Source: Enhygromyxa salina (lineage in GTDB: Bacteria > Myxococcota_A > Polyangia > Nannocystales > Nannocystaceae). Taken from it: 64,000 nt of DNA. Under the pieces are notes generated by a model, which was not told where the DNA came from, did no database searches, and saw only the letters and a program-made list of their open reading frames with translations. The position numbers and the translations under genes are program-made. Every line of letters begins with the position of its first letter. Within the stretch, counting starts at the first letter, position 1. Below are positions 44,886 through 54,295 of this stretch, piece after piece. The stretch covers positions 1-64,000 of the forward strand of contig NZ_PVNK01000125.1 in assembly GCF_002994615.1 (NCBI RefSeq), given 5' to 3'.

Positions 44886-44903
44886 CGGCCGCAAAAGCGG
44901 CCG
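44886..44903 (+). terminator. Stem-loop between convergent genes
   Basis: Perfect 7-bp stem CGGCCGC-AAAA-GCGGCCG, no U-tract; between the GD lipoprotein stop and the sulfotransferase stop. Confidence 0.35.
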
Positions 44904-44974
44904 CTCGCTCGCTGCGCTCCCTCGTCCATGGGACGCACGACGCGTGGACCCATCTCAGAGATCCGGGTCGAAGC

Positions 44975-45928
44975 TCAGTAGCCGTACTCACCAAGATCGA
45001 CGCCGATCCGCTCACCGAGGGCGCGGTTGTCCTCGCGGTGAAGATCGAGCAGCGCCTTGGCCAGCTCCGGCGACATCGACCTGCTGCCCTTGCGCTTCGG
45101 CAGCAGCGGCTCGACCGTCCGAGCAAACACGGCGGACGGATGCCAGTCCTTGCCGAGGCGCTCGCGGACAGCGAGCTTGACCGGCATCGGGACCCGGTTG
45201 ACGAGCTTGGCGAGGCCGAGCGTGACCGGTGACCAGCTCTCGTTGACGCGCTCGCCCGCCTCGGGGAACACCCCCTCGAGCTCCGCGAACGCGTAGAAGC
45301 GCCGGAGGAAATCGTCGGCGTCGGCCCGAAACAGCTCGAAGGGCAAGGTCAAGACGGCGTCCTCGCCCCAGCGCGCCCGGAACAAGGAGTCGAAGGCGAA
45401 CCAGTCGAGATCGCGGGCGTCGACGTTGGGGCCGTTGTAGAGCCCGATGTTGTAGCGGTCGAACTGCCCCTCGCCGCGGTAGTTGAGGTAGCGCTCGATC
45501 GTCGTCGACCACCCGGCCTTGAGCAGCTGTGAATAGGCCGAGGCGACCCACGAGTCCTGCCGCCGCACGACCAGCCAGATCTTGGCCGCGGGGAACATCC
45601 GGGCGAGGAGCTCCGTGTTGACCGCGAGGTTGCTGTGGTTCTCGGCCGGCCAGCCGACGATCGCCTCGGAGCTGATCAACACCGTCGGCTCCTCGACCTG
45701 TGCGAGCCACGCAACGATCCGCTCGCGGTGGGCTTCGACATCGACGCAGGCCGCGTTGCGAAACAAGAGCTCGAGCAAGAAGCGCTCGATCGGGCCGTCG
45801 TCGGGCCGCGCGCGGTGATAGGGATGAACGAAGCGGACCCGCGGCAGGGCCGGAAACACCCGCTCTTGCAAGAAGGTTGTCCCGGTCTTGTGGAGCCCGA
45901 CGTGGAGGATGATCTGCTTGTCGTGCAT
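44975..45928 (-). CDS. Sulfotransferase-like protein
   Basis: 317 residues. N-terminal IILHVGLHKTGTTFLQERV is the PAPS 5'-phosphosulfate-binding loop (GxxKTGTT) and IWLVVRRQDSWVASAYSQL is the 3'-phosphate-binding region (R...S). Residues RYNIGLYNGPN and KDWHPSAVFARTVEPL follow in the acceptor part. This is typical of bacterial sulfotransferases acting on carbohydrates or small molecules. ATG 45928 start. It lies 26 bp downstream of the HTTM protein gene on the same strand, so the two are probably one unit. Confidence 0.8.
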   Translation of the reverse strand: MHDKQIILHVGLHKTGTTFLQERVFPALPRVRFVHPYHRARPDDGPIERFLLELLFRNAACVDVEAHRERIVAWLAQVEEPTVLISSEAIVGWPAENHSNLAVNTELLARMFPAAKIWLVVRRQDSWVASAYSQLLKAGWSTTIERYLNYRGEGQFDRYNIGLYNGPNVDARDLDWFAFDSLFRARWGEDAVLTLPFELFRADADDFLRRFYAFAELEGVFPEAGERVNESWSPVTLGLAKLVNRVPMPVKLAVRERLGKDWHPSAVFARTVEPLLPKRKGSRSMSPELAKALLDLHREDNRALGERIGVDLGEYGY

Positions 45929-45954
45929 GCCCGCGGCCGCACTATCGCACACCC

Positions 45955-48474
45955 CTACCCTGCTGCTGCCTTCGCCGCCTCCCGACGCTCGCGCTCGGCC
46001 TCGATCTCGTGGCGCCGCTGCCAGCGATCGAGGCGGGGCTTGGTCGCGCGATGAATCTCGCTGTCCGGGACCGAAGCCAGGCCGTGGCGACGCCGGATCT
46101 CGTTGGTCGGCTGGGCGTCGGGCTCGGTCGCGCAGCGGGCCCGGTAGACCCGCTTTTGCTTGCCGTGGGCCTCGAGGTAGGCGGCCGGATCGTAGGGCCC
46201 GCGCTCGCGCATGAGCTTCGGAGGCGGGACCGCGTACCACTGCTTGATGATCTCCACGGTCCGCGGGAGCTGGCCATCGTGCTCGAGCGCCCACTTGCGG
46301 CAGTGATAGCGGGCGATCCACTTTTGATAGTGCTTGGCGTCGCCCGTGACCCGGCGGGTGATCTTGCCCATCCGATCGTAGATCAGCCAGGGTGAGACCT
46401 TGTTCCGGGGCGAGTTGACGTCGGTATAGAGATCCCAGAGCTGCCCGTCCTGATCGGTCACGAACACCTTCATGAACACGTTGCTGCGCGTGGGGTTGGG
46501 CGCGAACATGTTCCAGCTCTGATAGGTCTGGGTGATCTGAACCCAGGGCAGCACGACCGCGCGCGCGGGCTTGCGGAAGCTCGCGGTGCAGTCCTTGTCG
46601 GGGATCGAGTGGGCGGCGAGGGCCGCGAGGTGCACGGCGATCAGGGTCCCGACGAAGGCCCGGCCAAACCACCCGTAGGCCCAGGTCCACGCGTCCGGCT
46701 CGGGCTTGGCCTCGCTCGCCTCGCCCCTGCCCAGACCCTCGCCCACGCGGGCCACGATCGCGTACACGAGCGGGGTGAAGATCCCGACCAGGAGCGACCA
46801 CCACCAAAATCCGTGGCCCTGAACCTTGGCGAGCACGGCCGCGGCCACGAACGCAAAGCCGGCGAAAATGACCCCGGTCGGGACCGCCCGACGATCGTGA
46901 TGCAGCTGCGGCAGCGAGCGATCCTCGGTTGGCGTGATCCGCTCGCCCCGGGCGACCCAGGCCGGGATCCCCGGAACCCCGAGCCGCGCGAGCCCCCTGC
47001 CCACGCGCCGGGCCAAGATCGCAACCTCGGTCCCGTTGAGGACCGCGACGTAGACCGCGATCATCACGGGCGCGAACATCCCGATGTTCATCAGCACCAG
47101 GATGTGCAGGTGAAACAAGAGCCCGAGCGTCAGCCAGAATTTGCGACCGGCGAAGATCGAGAAGAAGCGGTCGAGATCCAGGGTCAGCGTGCGCCCGCGA
47201 AGGGTCCACTCAAAGGGCCGCTCACGGAGGCGATGCCAGCCCCAGGCGATCCCGACCATGAGCCCCAGCCCGGCCCCGAGCGCCAGCCACTGCACGGTCC
47301 GGACCGCAGGGATCCCAGCTTTGTCGACCGGGTAGTGGACCGGCAGCCCGACCCAGATGATCGCGAGCGCCCCGAGCCCGAGCACCGTCCAGGCCGCGCG
47401 CAGCCCCCATCGCCGCCACCCCGTCGGCGGCTCGAGGCGCTCGCGCCGGGCCCAGCGCACGATCAACCCGAGCACGACCAGCGGAAAACCGATCTGCCAG
47501 AAGTGAACGGTCCAGGTCATGATCCGGAACACGTTGGTCCCGAACACGTAGCCGATGAACTGCGTCGGCACGCGGTTGAAGTGGTCGAGGTTGAGCGCGT
47601 AGTAGAGCGAGTCCCCCCGCCACCACACGCGCCCGGTCTTGGCGCAGCCGGTCCAGAAGTAGATCGTGGCCAGCTGCAAGATGATCAGCGTCCGCGGCCA
47701 CGCCGGGATCCGCCGATAGATCGCCGCGAGCCCGCCGGGCTGCGCCTCGCTCGGGGCCACGCCCGCGCCCCCGCCGGGACCCTCGCGGGTGTCGAGCTCG
47801 CCCGCGCGCGCGAGCCGACGACAGCGCAGCCAATTGTCGATGCTGTAGGCGTGGCCGCTCTTGGCCAGGACCAGGTAGATGAACATCACCCGGAACACCG
47901 AGTCGGCGCCCGACATGTAGATCGGGTTGCGGCCCATGAACCCGAGCGTGAGCACCAAGCTGATCACCCCGCTGAGCCGGGTGCGAAAGCCGACCAAGAA
48001 CGCGACCGTCGCCAGCTCCCAGATCGCCAGCTGGGTATAGAAGGCCGGCGGCGAGTCCCAAAAGTAGAGCAGCGAATAGCGCGGGCCCCGGAGCCAGCGC
48101 AACATCGCGAAGCCATCAAAGAAGCCGACCGGCTCACCGTCGACGCCCTCGCCGTAGCCCGCGAATTGCCGCCGGGCCAGGTTCTGCCGGGCCGAGTCGG
48201 TCATGAACAGGCCCTCGTCGGTGAACAGCAGCTCGAAGTGCTGCCACATGTTGTTGATGTTGATCAACAACACCACGCAAAAGGCCACGCGAAAGGCCGC
48301 GATCGCCCGGGGGTCTTCGGTCCGCAGCCAGAACCGCCGCCAACGCTCGCGGTCGAGCAGGATCAGCGCCCCGACAGCCAGCGCGCATAGAAAGGTCAGC
48401 CATCCGATCGTCGGGCCCAGCGCGAGGGCCTCGAGGTTTGGCGGGGACTTGGCAGCGAGTAGGAAGACCGGCAT
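45955..48474 (-). CDS. HTTM / vitamin K-dependent gamma-carboxylase-like membrane protein
   Basis: About 839 residues. Many membrane helices, in a layout like HTTM proteins: the opening FWLRTEDPRAIAAFRVAFCV, a TDSARQNLARRQF loop, FWDSPPAFYTQLAIWELATV, GRNPIYMSGADSVFRVMFIY, and IYFWTGCAKTG, FGTNVFRIMTWTVHFWQIG. The soluble C-terminal part starts at YQSWNMFAPNPTRSN and ends in a charged helical tail. HTTM is the horizontally spread relative of the gamma-glutamyl carboxylase membrane domain. ATG 48474 is preferred; TTG 48534 would overlap the upstream small gene. Carboxylase activity is not shown by the sequence. Confidence 0.7.
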   Translation of the reverse strand: MPVFLLAAKSPPNLEALALGPTIGWLTFLCALAVGALILLDRERWRRFWLRTEDPRAIAAFRVAFCVVLLININNMWQHFELLFTDEGLFMTDSARQNLARRQFAGYGEGVDGEPVGFFDGFAMLRWLRGPRYSLLYFWDSPPAFYTQLAIWELATVAFLVGFRTRLSGVISLVLTLGFMGRNPIYMSGADSVFRVMFIYLVLAKSGHAYSIDNWLRCRRLARAGELDTREGPGGGAGVAPSEAQPGGLAAIYRRIPAWPRTLIILQLATIYFWTGCAKTGRVWWRGDSLYYALNLDHFNRVPTQFIGYVFGTNVFRIMTWTVHFWQIGFPLVVLGLIVRWARRERLEPPTGWRRWGLRAAWTVLGLGALAIIWVGLPVHYPVDKAGIPAVRTVQWLALGAGLGLMVGIAWGWHRLRERPFEWTLRGRTLTLDLDRFFSIFAGRKFWLTLGLLFHLHILVLMNIGMFAPVMIAVYVAVLNGTEVAILARRVGRGLARLGVPGIPAWVARGERITPTEDRSLPQLHHDRRAVPTGVIFAGFAFVAAAVLAKVQGHGFWWWSLLVGIFTPLVYAIVARVGEGLGRGEASEAKPEPDAWTWAYGWFGRAFVGTLIAVHLAALAAHSIPDKDCTASFRKPARAVVLPWVQITQTYQSWNMFAPNPTRSNVFMKVFVTDQDGQLWDLYTDVNSPRNKVSPWLIYDRMGKITRRVTGDAKHYQKWIARYHCRKWALEHDGQLPRTVEIIKQWYAVPPPKLMRERGPYDPAAYLEAHGKQKRVYRARCATEPDAQPTNEIRRRHGLASVPDSEIHRATKPRLDRWQRRHEIEAERERREAAKAAAG

Positions 48475-48530
48475 GGGAAGACAAAATTCCGACGGTCGCG
48501 ACCCCACCCGGGCCGCGACCGCCGAGGACC

Positions 48531-48704
48531 TCAAAGGCCCCGGTGACCTTCGTCCTCGGATTGGTCACGCAGCCAGCGAACCATTCCCCAGACGAAGCTC
48601 AAGATCACGATCCACAGCCCCGCCAGGACCCAAAACGCCCAGAGGTCGGGGCCAGAAGGCCGGAACATGGTCAACATCGCGCTCAGTGAGGGTTCAATCG
48701 ACAT
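48531..48704 (-). CDS. Small single-helix membrane protein (57 aa)
   Basis: Read directly: starts MSIEPSLSAMLTMF, a membrane helix LWAFWVLAGLWIVILSFVWG, then RWLRDQSEDEGHRGL and TGA 48533-48531. A good Shine-Dalgarno GGCAGGAG lies upstream of ATG 48704. It precedes the HTTM gene by 56 bp and is probably in the same operon, perhaps as a small partner of that membrane protein. It is too short for standard length cut-offs. Confidence 0.65.
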   Translation of the reverse strand: MSIEPSLSAMLTMFRPSGPDLWAFWVLAGLWIVILSFVWGMVRWLRDQSEDEGHRGL

Positions 48705-49272
48705 GGTGATCCGTGCTCCTGCCGATCAACCTGCACTACCGGCGCCGGCTTCTAAAGCGCACTCTTTTCGTGCGCTGACCCTCCATAGTTGGCACACGCC
48801 CACAATGGCGGTCAGTGCCTGCAATCTTTGCTGCGAAAGCGGCTTGCGCGCACGACTTGCCGCGACTCGACGGGCCCATCGATCTTATTGATCGAGGGGC
48901 AGATGCTCGCATCGAACATCGACCGGACCCGCGCGCTCGCGCGCAACGACCTGCGCCCGGGGCCGCGCGACACCAGCTCTCCGACCGCGGCCGAGCTCGG
49001 TGCGCTGACGGCACAAGACGCTCGCCCCCGAGCTCGTGCGCGAGCCGCGAGGCGAGCGGTCGATCGAGCTCGACGCCCGCGTGACCGACGCGGATCAGCT
49101 CGACCTGCTCGACGCCGGGCTCAACGCGATCGGGCGTGTCTGCGACGGTGTAGCAGCCCGGGTCAGGGGAACCCGAGATGGCCGTCACAGCGTGACGACT
49201 GATAATGACGAACCGATCAAGGCACTTTGAACCACAGTAGGGGCGAGCCACTCGCTATCGAGGATAATGCAA
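48705..49272. other. Intergenic region with a possible decayed gene
   Basis: 568 bases. Hairpin AGCGCAC/GTGCGCT at 48756-48776. Around 49030-49150 one frame reads REPRGERSIELDARVTDADQ then LDLLDAGLNAIGRVCDGV, which looks like real coding, but no start or complete gene can be built; an upstream part in another frame suggests a frameshift. TAGCAGCCCGGG at 49151-49162 is a relic of the palindromic element. No RNA gene recognised. Confidence 0.4.
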
Positions 49273-49533
49273 ATGTTCGATCTTCTGTCCGCAACCGTCA
49301 CTCTGCGACTCTTTGGTCCATTGCTCGTCGGCGTATTCTTGGCCATTTCGCTCTTTGTGCTTGGCCGCCTGGTCGCGACGCGGAAAATCGCCCACGCGCT
49401 CGACACTGACGATTTCGACGATCCCGGCATCCCGCGTCTCGTTACACCCGACGCCGACGTGCCCGGGTCGATCGAGCACGTGCCGACCCGCGAGTTCGTC
49501 CGCGCGCGTGACTCCAAGCGCCAAGTGGCATAG
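49273..49533 (+). CDS. Small membrane protein
   Basis: 86 residues with one long hydrophobic segment ([20 protein letters not shown]) near the N-terminus and an acidic soluble tail ([20 protein letters not shown]). ATG 49273 has GAGG nine bases upstream; ATG 49267 is also in frame but sits too close to it. Composition is less GC-biased at the 5' end. No recognised family; located upstream of thyA on the same strand but likely separate because thyA has its own promoter-like hexamer. Confidence 0.5.
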   Translation: MFDLLSATVTLRLFGPLLVGVFLAISLFVLGRLVATRKIAHALDTDDFDDPGIPRLVTPDADVPGSIEHVPTREFVRARDSKRQVA

Positions 49534-49576
49534 AAGCGCCTGAGACCGGGTGGTCGCCCAGCGCTGTCACACCGTG

Positions 49577-49582
49577 TACCCT
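49577..49582 (+). promoter_or_regulatory. -10-like hexamer TACCCT (leaderless) of thyA
   Basis: TACCCT, 7 nt (CCCCCGC), GTG 49590. The same hexamer and layout as upstream of the tag mini-ORF. Confidence 0.45.
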
Positions 49583-49589
49583 CCCCCGC

Positions 49590-50384
49590 GTGCGCCCCTA
49601 CCTCGATCTCCTCGAGCAGATCCTCGACCGCGGCGTCGACAAGAGTGACCGCACCGGCGTCGGGACCAAGAGCATCTTCGGTCACCAGCTCCGCTTCGAC
49701 CTCGCCGCGGGCTTCCCGCTCGTCACAACCAAAAAGCTCCACCTGCGCTCGATCATCCACGAGCTGCTGTGGTTCTTGCGTGGCGACACCAACGTCGCCT
49801 ACCTCCACGAGCACAAGGTCTCGATCTGGGACGAGTGGGCCGACGAGCGCGGCGAGCTCGGGCCGATCTACGGCCGCCAGTGGCGCAGCTGGCCGGGGCC
49901 CGACGGTCAGACGATCGACCAGATCTCACAGCTCGTCGAGCAGCTCCGCCACAACCCCGACTCGCGCCGCCTCGTCGTCAGCGCGTGGAACGTCGCCGAG
50001 CTGCCTCAGATGGCGCTCTCACCTTGCCACTGCCTGTTTCAGTTCTACGTCGCCGAGGGCAAGCTCAGCTGTCAGCTCTATCAGCGCAGCGCCGACGTGT
50101 TCCTCGGCGTCCCGTTCAACATCGCCTCCTACGCGCTGCTGACCATGATGATCGCCAAGGTCGTCGGGCTCGAGTACGGCGACTTCGTCCACAGCTTCGG
50201 CGACGCGCACCTGTATCAGAACCACCTCGACCAGGCCCGGCTGCAGCTCTCGCGTGAGCCGCGGCGGCGACCGCAGATGCTGATCGAGCGCGCGCCGGCC
50301 TCGCTGTTCGACTTTCGCTACGAAGACTTCGAGCTCGTCGGCTACGATCCCCACCCGCGGATCTCGGCCCCGGTCGCGGTCTAG
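49590..50384 (+). CDS. thyA: Thymidylate synthase
   Basis: 264 residues, full length. Diagnostic parts: [49 protein letters not shown], catalytic Cys in [31 protein letters not shown], and the [14 protein letters not shown] folate/substrate region. Converts dUMP to dTMP with methylene-tetrahydrofolate as donor and reductant. GTG 49590 start. The stop TAG (50382-50384) is at the same time the first three bases of a 164-bp palindromic element, so the element supplies it. folA lies 12.5 kb away, so the two folate genes are not an operon. Confidence 0.95.
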   Translation: MRPYLDLLEQILDRGVDKSDRTGVGTKSIFGHQLRFDLAAGFPLVTTKKLHLRSIIHELLWFLRGDTNVAYLHEHKVSIWDEWADERGELGPIYGRQWRSWPGPDGQTIDQISQLVEQLRHNPDSRRLVVSAWNVAELPQMALSPCHCLFQFYVAEGKLSCQLYQRSADVFLGVPFNIASYALLTMMIAKVVGLEYGDFVHSFGDAHLYQNHLDQARLQLSREPRRRPQMLIERAPASLFDFRYEDFELVGYDPHPRISAPVAV

Positions 50385-50545
50385 CAGCCCGGGGTGCAAT
50401 GCCTCGCGCCGCCTCGCTTGGCCTTTTCGCCGAGGGCTTTGTCGCCAAAACTTGCAGTACGCCCGGTACAGCGGCGTTTTGGCTTCGCGCCCTCGGCGCA
50501 AATTCCGGCGCGAGGCGACACGATGCATTACACCCCGGGCTGCTA
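50382..50545. mobile_element. Palindromic MITE-like element, copy C (164 bp, inverted relative to copy B)
   Basis: The same length as copy B and nearly identical in inverted orientation. Two of the few differences form a pair: the left arm has CCCGGGG where B has CCCGTGG, and the right arm has the matching CCCCGGG, so the stem is kept. It begins at the thyA stop codon and occupies the thyA-heme oxygenase gap. No transposase ORF. Confidence 0.85.
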
Positions 50546-50644
50546 GCGCGGCGATCTGTTCGAAGGTCAAGAGCGTCAGAACGAGGCGCCGCGCGCGGAG
50601 GAGAGCTCTGTCTGCGGCCGCGCGAGTTGCGTTGCGCCCGCCAG

Positions 50645-50672
50645 TTGTCGCTCACGATCGTTGGGCTAGGTT
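50645..50672 (+). promoter_or_regulatory. Putative promoter of bphO-bphP
   Basis: TTGTCG (50645-50650), 16 nt, TAGGTT (50667-50672), 11 nt, ATG 50684. It lies just outside element copy C. Confidence 0.4.
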
Positions 50673-50683
50673 CGAAGCCAATC

Positions 50684-51304
50684 ATGACCGGGGCCCACGT
50701 CACCGCACCCAGTTCAGCCCGTCTCACGAAGCTGCTTCGATCGGTCACGCACGACCATCATCGCGCATTGCAAACACTGCCTGCGTTCGAGCTGCTCCTG
50801 CGTCCCACCCTCGATGTGGACACCTTTGGGCTGATTCAGACCCGCTTCTTCGGCGTGTTCGAGCCGCTCGAGGCGGCGGTGCTCCGGACACAGCTGTGGC
50901 CGCGATTGGGCCTCGTCCCCGCGCCGAGAGCACCTCAACTAGCGAGTGATCTCGTCGCGCTCGGCTATCACCCACACAGCCTGCCACGCCAGCCGATCGC
51001 CGGTCCGCCCGATCTCGCCGCCAGCGCCGGCATCGCGTACGTGCTCGAGGGTTCGCGCTTGGGCGCCCGGGTGGTCGAAGCCTCACTCTCAACGCATCGC
51101 TGGTACCAAGGCCTGCGACAGCGCTTCTACGATTGCGATGCATCGGTCGCGAAGAATCGCTGGCAGCGGTTCACGACGGCGCTGGAACACAACATCGAGC
51201 CCGTCCACCACCAGAATTGCGCCGACGCCGCAAAACACACCTTCACGACCTTCCATCAGTGGATGAGCCAGGTCGACGCCGACGAGGCGATATGCGACCA
51301 GTAA
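50684..51304 (+). CDS. bphO: Biliverdin-producing heme oxygenase-like protein
   Basis: 206 residues, all-helical, of the bacterial heme-oxygenase type found beside bacteriophytochromes: an early THDHHRALQTLPAFELLL helix with the proximal-type His, ARLTKLLRSVT at the N-terminus, IAYVLEGSRLGARVVEASL (the Gly-rich distal helix), and WQRFTTALEHN. Its expected product, biliverdin, is the chromophore of the next gene's product. ATG 50684; the 3' end overlaps the phytochrome ATG by 13 bp, so the two are co-translated. The Gly-x-Gly distal motif is LEGSRLGA. Confidence 0.85.
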   Translation: MTGAHVTAPSSARLTKLLRSVTHDHHRALQTLPAFELLLRPTLDVDTFGLIQTRFFGVFEPLEAAVLRTQLWPRLGLVPAPRAPQLASDLVALGYHPHSLPRQPIAGPPDLAASAGIAYVLEGSRLGARVVEASLSTHRWYQGLRQRFYDCDASVAKNRWQRFTTALEHNIEPVHHQNCADAAKHTFTTFHQWMSQVDADEAICDQ

Positions 51305-54291
51305 GCGAGACTGACCTCCACGAATGCGATGAAGAGCCGATTCATCGGATCGGATCGATACGTCCGAGCGGATGCCTGCTGGGCGTGAGCCCCGAAGAGC
51401 TGGTCGTCGAGATCGCCAGCACGAACGTCAACTCCCTCTTCGAGCGTCCCGTCGGCGACGTGCTCGGTCGTGCGCTCCCCGACATCGCGCCGCCCGACAC
51501 CGTCGCTGCGCTGCGCCGGAGCCTCAATGGAGTACGGCGCGGCTCACGAGTGCTGCACCAATACACCTGGAACGAAGACCGCCCGCCGCTGGCGACCATG
51601 TTGTCGCAGGAACACGACCGCGCGCCCTTCCTGGTCGAAGCGCTCCTCCAGGAGGACCCACTGACCGAAGTCGCAGCGCGCTTTTGTCAGGTGTTCGACG
51701 TCTACGCCCTCGCCAGGCTCCGCGACGTCGGCCAAATCATCGAGTGCCTGGTCGGGGCAATCCGAGAATTGACCGGGTACGACCGGGTCATGGCCTACCG
51801 GTTTGCCGACGACGGCTCGGGACATATCATCGCGGAGGCGGCTCGTGCCGACCTCGAGAGCTACCTCGGCCTCCACTACCCCGCCTCTGACATTCCGGCG
51901 CAGGCCCGCGCGCTGTTCGTCCGCAATCGGGTCCGCGTGATCGAGGACATCGCCTACACCCCCGTGCCGCTGGCCGGCCACAGCATCTCACCTTCCAACC
52001 TCGATCTGTCGGGCTCGTACTTGCGCGGAGTGTCCCCGATCCACCTGCGCTACCTCCACAACATGGGGGCAGCGGCGAGCCTGTCGATCAGCCTGGTTCG
52101 AAACGACCGGCTCTGGGGAATGATCGCGTGTCACCACACAACCCCGCGGGTAGTGGCGCCTTCGCTGCTGATCCTGACCGAGATGCTGTCGCAGGTGCTG
52201 TCGGTCGTCTGTCACGGAGCCGAGCGGGAGGAGCAGGCGGCCCTCGCCGCGTCTTGCGCGATCCGGGTCAACCAGTTGTTTGGGAGCTTCTCCGCAGGTC
52301 CGACCTGGCAGCTCGCGGGGATGGAATTGCTCGGGTCGCTGTCCGCCGCGCTCGGTGCCAGCAGCGCGGCGCTGGTCAACGGAGCCGCCATCAAGCGAAC
52401 CGACAACGCGCCCCCCAGGTCGAGCCTCGACACCCTCGCAACCTGGCTCGACACCACCGAGCAGACCTCCGTTGCGACCAACGAGCTCGCCGTGAGCATG
52501 CCGAGCCTGGATCTCGAGCTGCCGCCGGGTCTGCTCGCCGCGCGCTGGGACCAACGGCCACGCTCTTGGATCCTGCTGTTTCGCGACGAAGTCGCCCACA
52601 CCGTCACCTGGGCGGGCGACCCGACCAAGCCGGTCAAGCGGAGCCCCGACGGCCTGCTCGCGCCCCGCGACTCCTTCCGTGCCTGGAAAGCCGAGCTGAA
52701 GGGCAAGGCCCTCCCGTGGAACACGTGGGAGGTCGAGGCGCTCACACGCATCGCCAGCCCCCCGATCGCCCCGGGCACCCCGCTGACGCCGTGGTCGGAG
52801 TTCGGCGCATCGCCCGACTCGGTCCTCCTCGTCGACGCCAACGGCGTCGTGCTCGACTTCAACATCGTCGCCGGGCGGCAACTCGCGCTCGAGGCCGGCG
52901 TACACCGGGCGCTCGGATCGCTGGTCAACTTTGATCCAACGGTGAATGTCGAGGAGATCGTGGCGAGCGTCCTCGACGGGGAACTCTGGGTCGGTCAGTG
53001 CGAGAGCTTCGACGAGCCCCCGCGCAGCTACGAGGTCACCGCCACTCCGGTCGAGGGAGCGAACGAGGAGGTCACCCACATCGCCATGTCACTGCGCGAC
53101 GTGAGCGAGCGGATTCGCCTCCAGGCCCAGCTCAACCAGGCTCAGAAGATGGAGTCGATTGGCCAGCTCACGGGCGGGCTCGCCCACAACTTCAATAATT
53201 TGTTGGTCGTGATCCTCAACTGCGCCGACATCGCTGCCATGCGGCTAGAGCCCGACCACCCGGCTCAGCAAGAGCTCGCGCTGATCCGCTCGACCAGTGA
53301 GGACGCCGCACGAATCGTGAAGGATCTGATGTCCTTCGCTCGCCAGGAGCGCTCGGTCGCCGACCACACGGACCTGCGCGTCCGGCTCGAGCACATCACG
53401 CAGCTGCTCGAGCGGACGATCCCTGCCCGCATCAAGCTCGAAACCGACATCTCCGAAGCCCCGCTTTGGGTCACGATTGATCCGAGTCAATTCGAGCAAG
53501 TCATCGTGAATCTGGTCATCAACGCCCGCGACGCCATCGAGAAAAAAGGCACCATCTTCGTGCGGGCCGGCGTCACCTACCTCAGCGATCAACGGGCCCA
53601 CGGTCGCAAGCTGCCGCCAGGCTCCTACGTGCGCGTCGACGTCGAGGACACGGGCAAGGGCATGCCCGCGCGGGTGCTGAGCCGCGTGTTCGAGCCCTTT
53701 TTCACGACCAAGACCGACACCCGAGGCACAGGGCTCGGGCTGTCGAGTTGCCACGGAATCGTCTCCCGCGCGGGCGGCCACCTCGAGGCACGCAGCACCG
53801 TGGGCAAGGGCAGCCTCTTCACCACATACTTCCCGGTCACCAGCGCGGACGAGACGACCGAGGACACCTCGGTCGAGGCCACCATCCCCACGACCTCAGC
53901 CACGCTGCTGCTCGTCGACGACGACTCCACGGTCCGCACGGTGACCGGACGCATGCTGCGGATGCTTGGCTACGAGGTCCTGGAGGCCGAGTGCGGCACC
54001 CAGGGCATGGAGTTGCTCGTGGAGTCGCCCCACATCGATCTGATCCTGACCGATCAGATCATGCCAGGGATGAGGGGCGACGAGTTCGCAGATGCAGCCC
54101 AGGCCGAGCGCCCGGACCTTCCGGTCGTCATCATGTCTGGCTTCGCCTTCGACAATTGGCCCGACGACGCCCTCCACCGCCGATTCCTCCACAAGCCCTT
54201 CGAGATCAAAGTCATTCGCGCCACGATCGAACAGCTGCTGCAGGAGTGTCGTGCCAACGACGCTGCGAGCGCGTCCGCGTGCCCGGGCTGA
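51292..54291 (+). CDS. bphP: Bacteriophytochrome hybrid histidine kinase (PAS-GAF-PHY-PAS-HK-REC)
   Basis: 999 residues. Biliverdin-binding Cys12 (HEC followed by IHRIGSIRPSGCLLG), GAF with HYPASDIPAQARAL, PHY with the tongue motif APRDSFRAWKAELKGKALPW and WAGDPTKPV, a PAS segment (SVLLVDANGVVLDFNIVAGR), a HisKA H-box GLAHNFNNLL near residue 631, the ATPase N, G1, F and G2 boxes (NARDAIEK, DTGKGMP, FEPFFTTK, GTGLGLSS), and a C-terminal receiver with DDD, LTDQIMPGM and HKPF. All key residues are present. It senses red/far-red light and should phosphorylate its own receiver; no separate output gene is adjacent. Confidence 0.95.
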   Translation: MRPVSETDLHECDEEPIHRIGSIRPSGCLLGVSPEELVVEIASTNVNSLFERPVGDVLGRALPDIAPPDTVAALRRSLNGVRRGSRVLHQYTWNEDRPPLATMLSQEHDRAPFLVEALLQEDPLTEVAARFCQVFDVYALARLRDVGQIIECLVGAIRELTGYDRVMAYRFADDGSGHIIAEAARADLESYLGLHYPASDIPAQARALFVRNRVRVIEDIAYTPVPLAGHSISPSNLDLSGSYLRGVSPIHLRYLHNMGAAASLSISLVRNDRLWGMIACHHTTPRVVAPSLLILTEMLSQVLSVVCHGAEREEQAALAASCAIRVNQLFGSFSAGPTWQLAGMELLGSLSAALGASSAALVNGAAIKRTDNAPPRSSLDTLATWLDTTEQTSVATNELAVSMPSLDLELPPGLLAARWDQRPRSWILLFRDEVAHTVTWAGDPTKPVKRSPDGLLAPRDSFRAWKAELKGKALPWNTWEVEALTRIASPPIAPGTPLTPWSEFGASPDSVLLVDANGVVLDFNIVAGRQLALEAGVHRALGSLVNFDPTVNVEEIVASVLDGELWVGQCESFDEPPRSYEVTATPVEGANEEVTHIAMSLRDVSERIRLQAQLNQAQKMESIGQLTGGLAHNFNNLLVVILNCADIAAMRLEPDHPAQQELALIRSTSEDAARIVKDLMSFARQERSVADHTDLRVRLEHITQLLERTIPARIKLETDISEAPLWVTIDPSQFEQVIVNLVINARDAIEKKGTIFVRAGVTYLSDQRAHGRKLPPGSYVRVDVEDTGKGMPARVLSRVFEPFFTTKTDTRGTGLGLSSCHGIVSRAGGHLEARSTVGKGSLFTTYFPVTSADETTEDTSVEATIPTTSATLLLVDDDSTVRTVTGRMLRMLGYEVLEAECGTQGMELLVESPHIDLILTDQIMPGMRGDEFADAAQAERPDLPVVIMSGFAFDNWPDDALHRRFLHKPFEIKVIRATIEQLLQECRANDAASASACPG

Positions 54292-54295
54292 GCGC

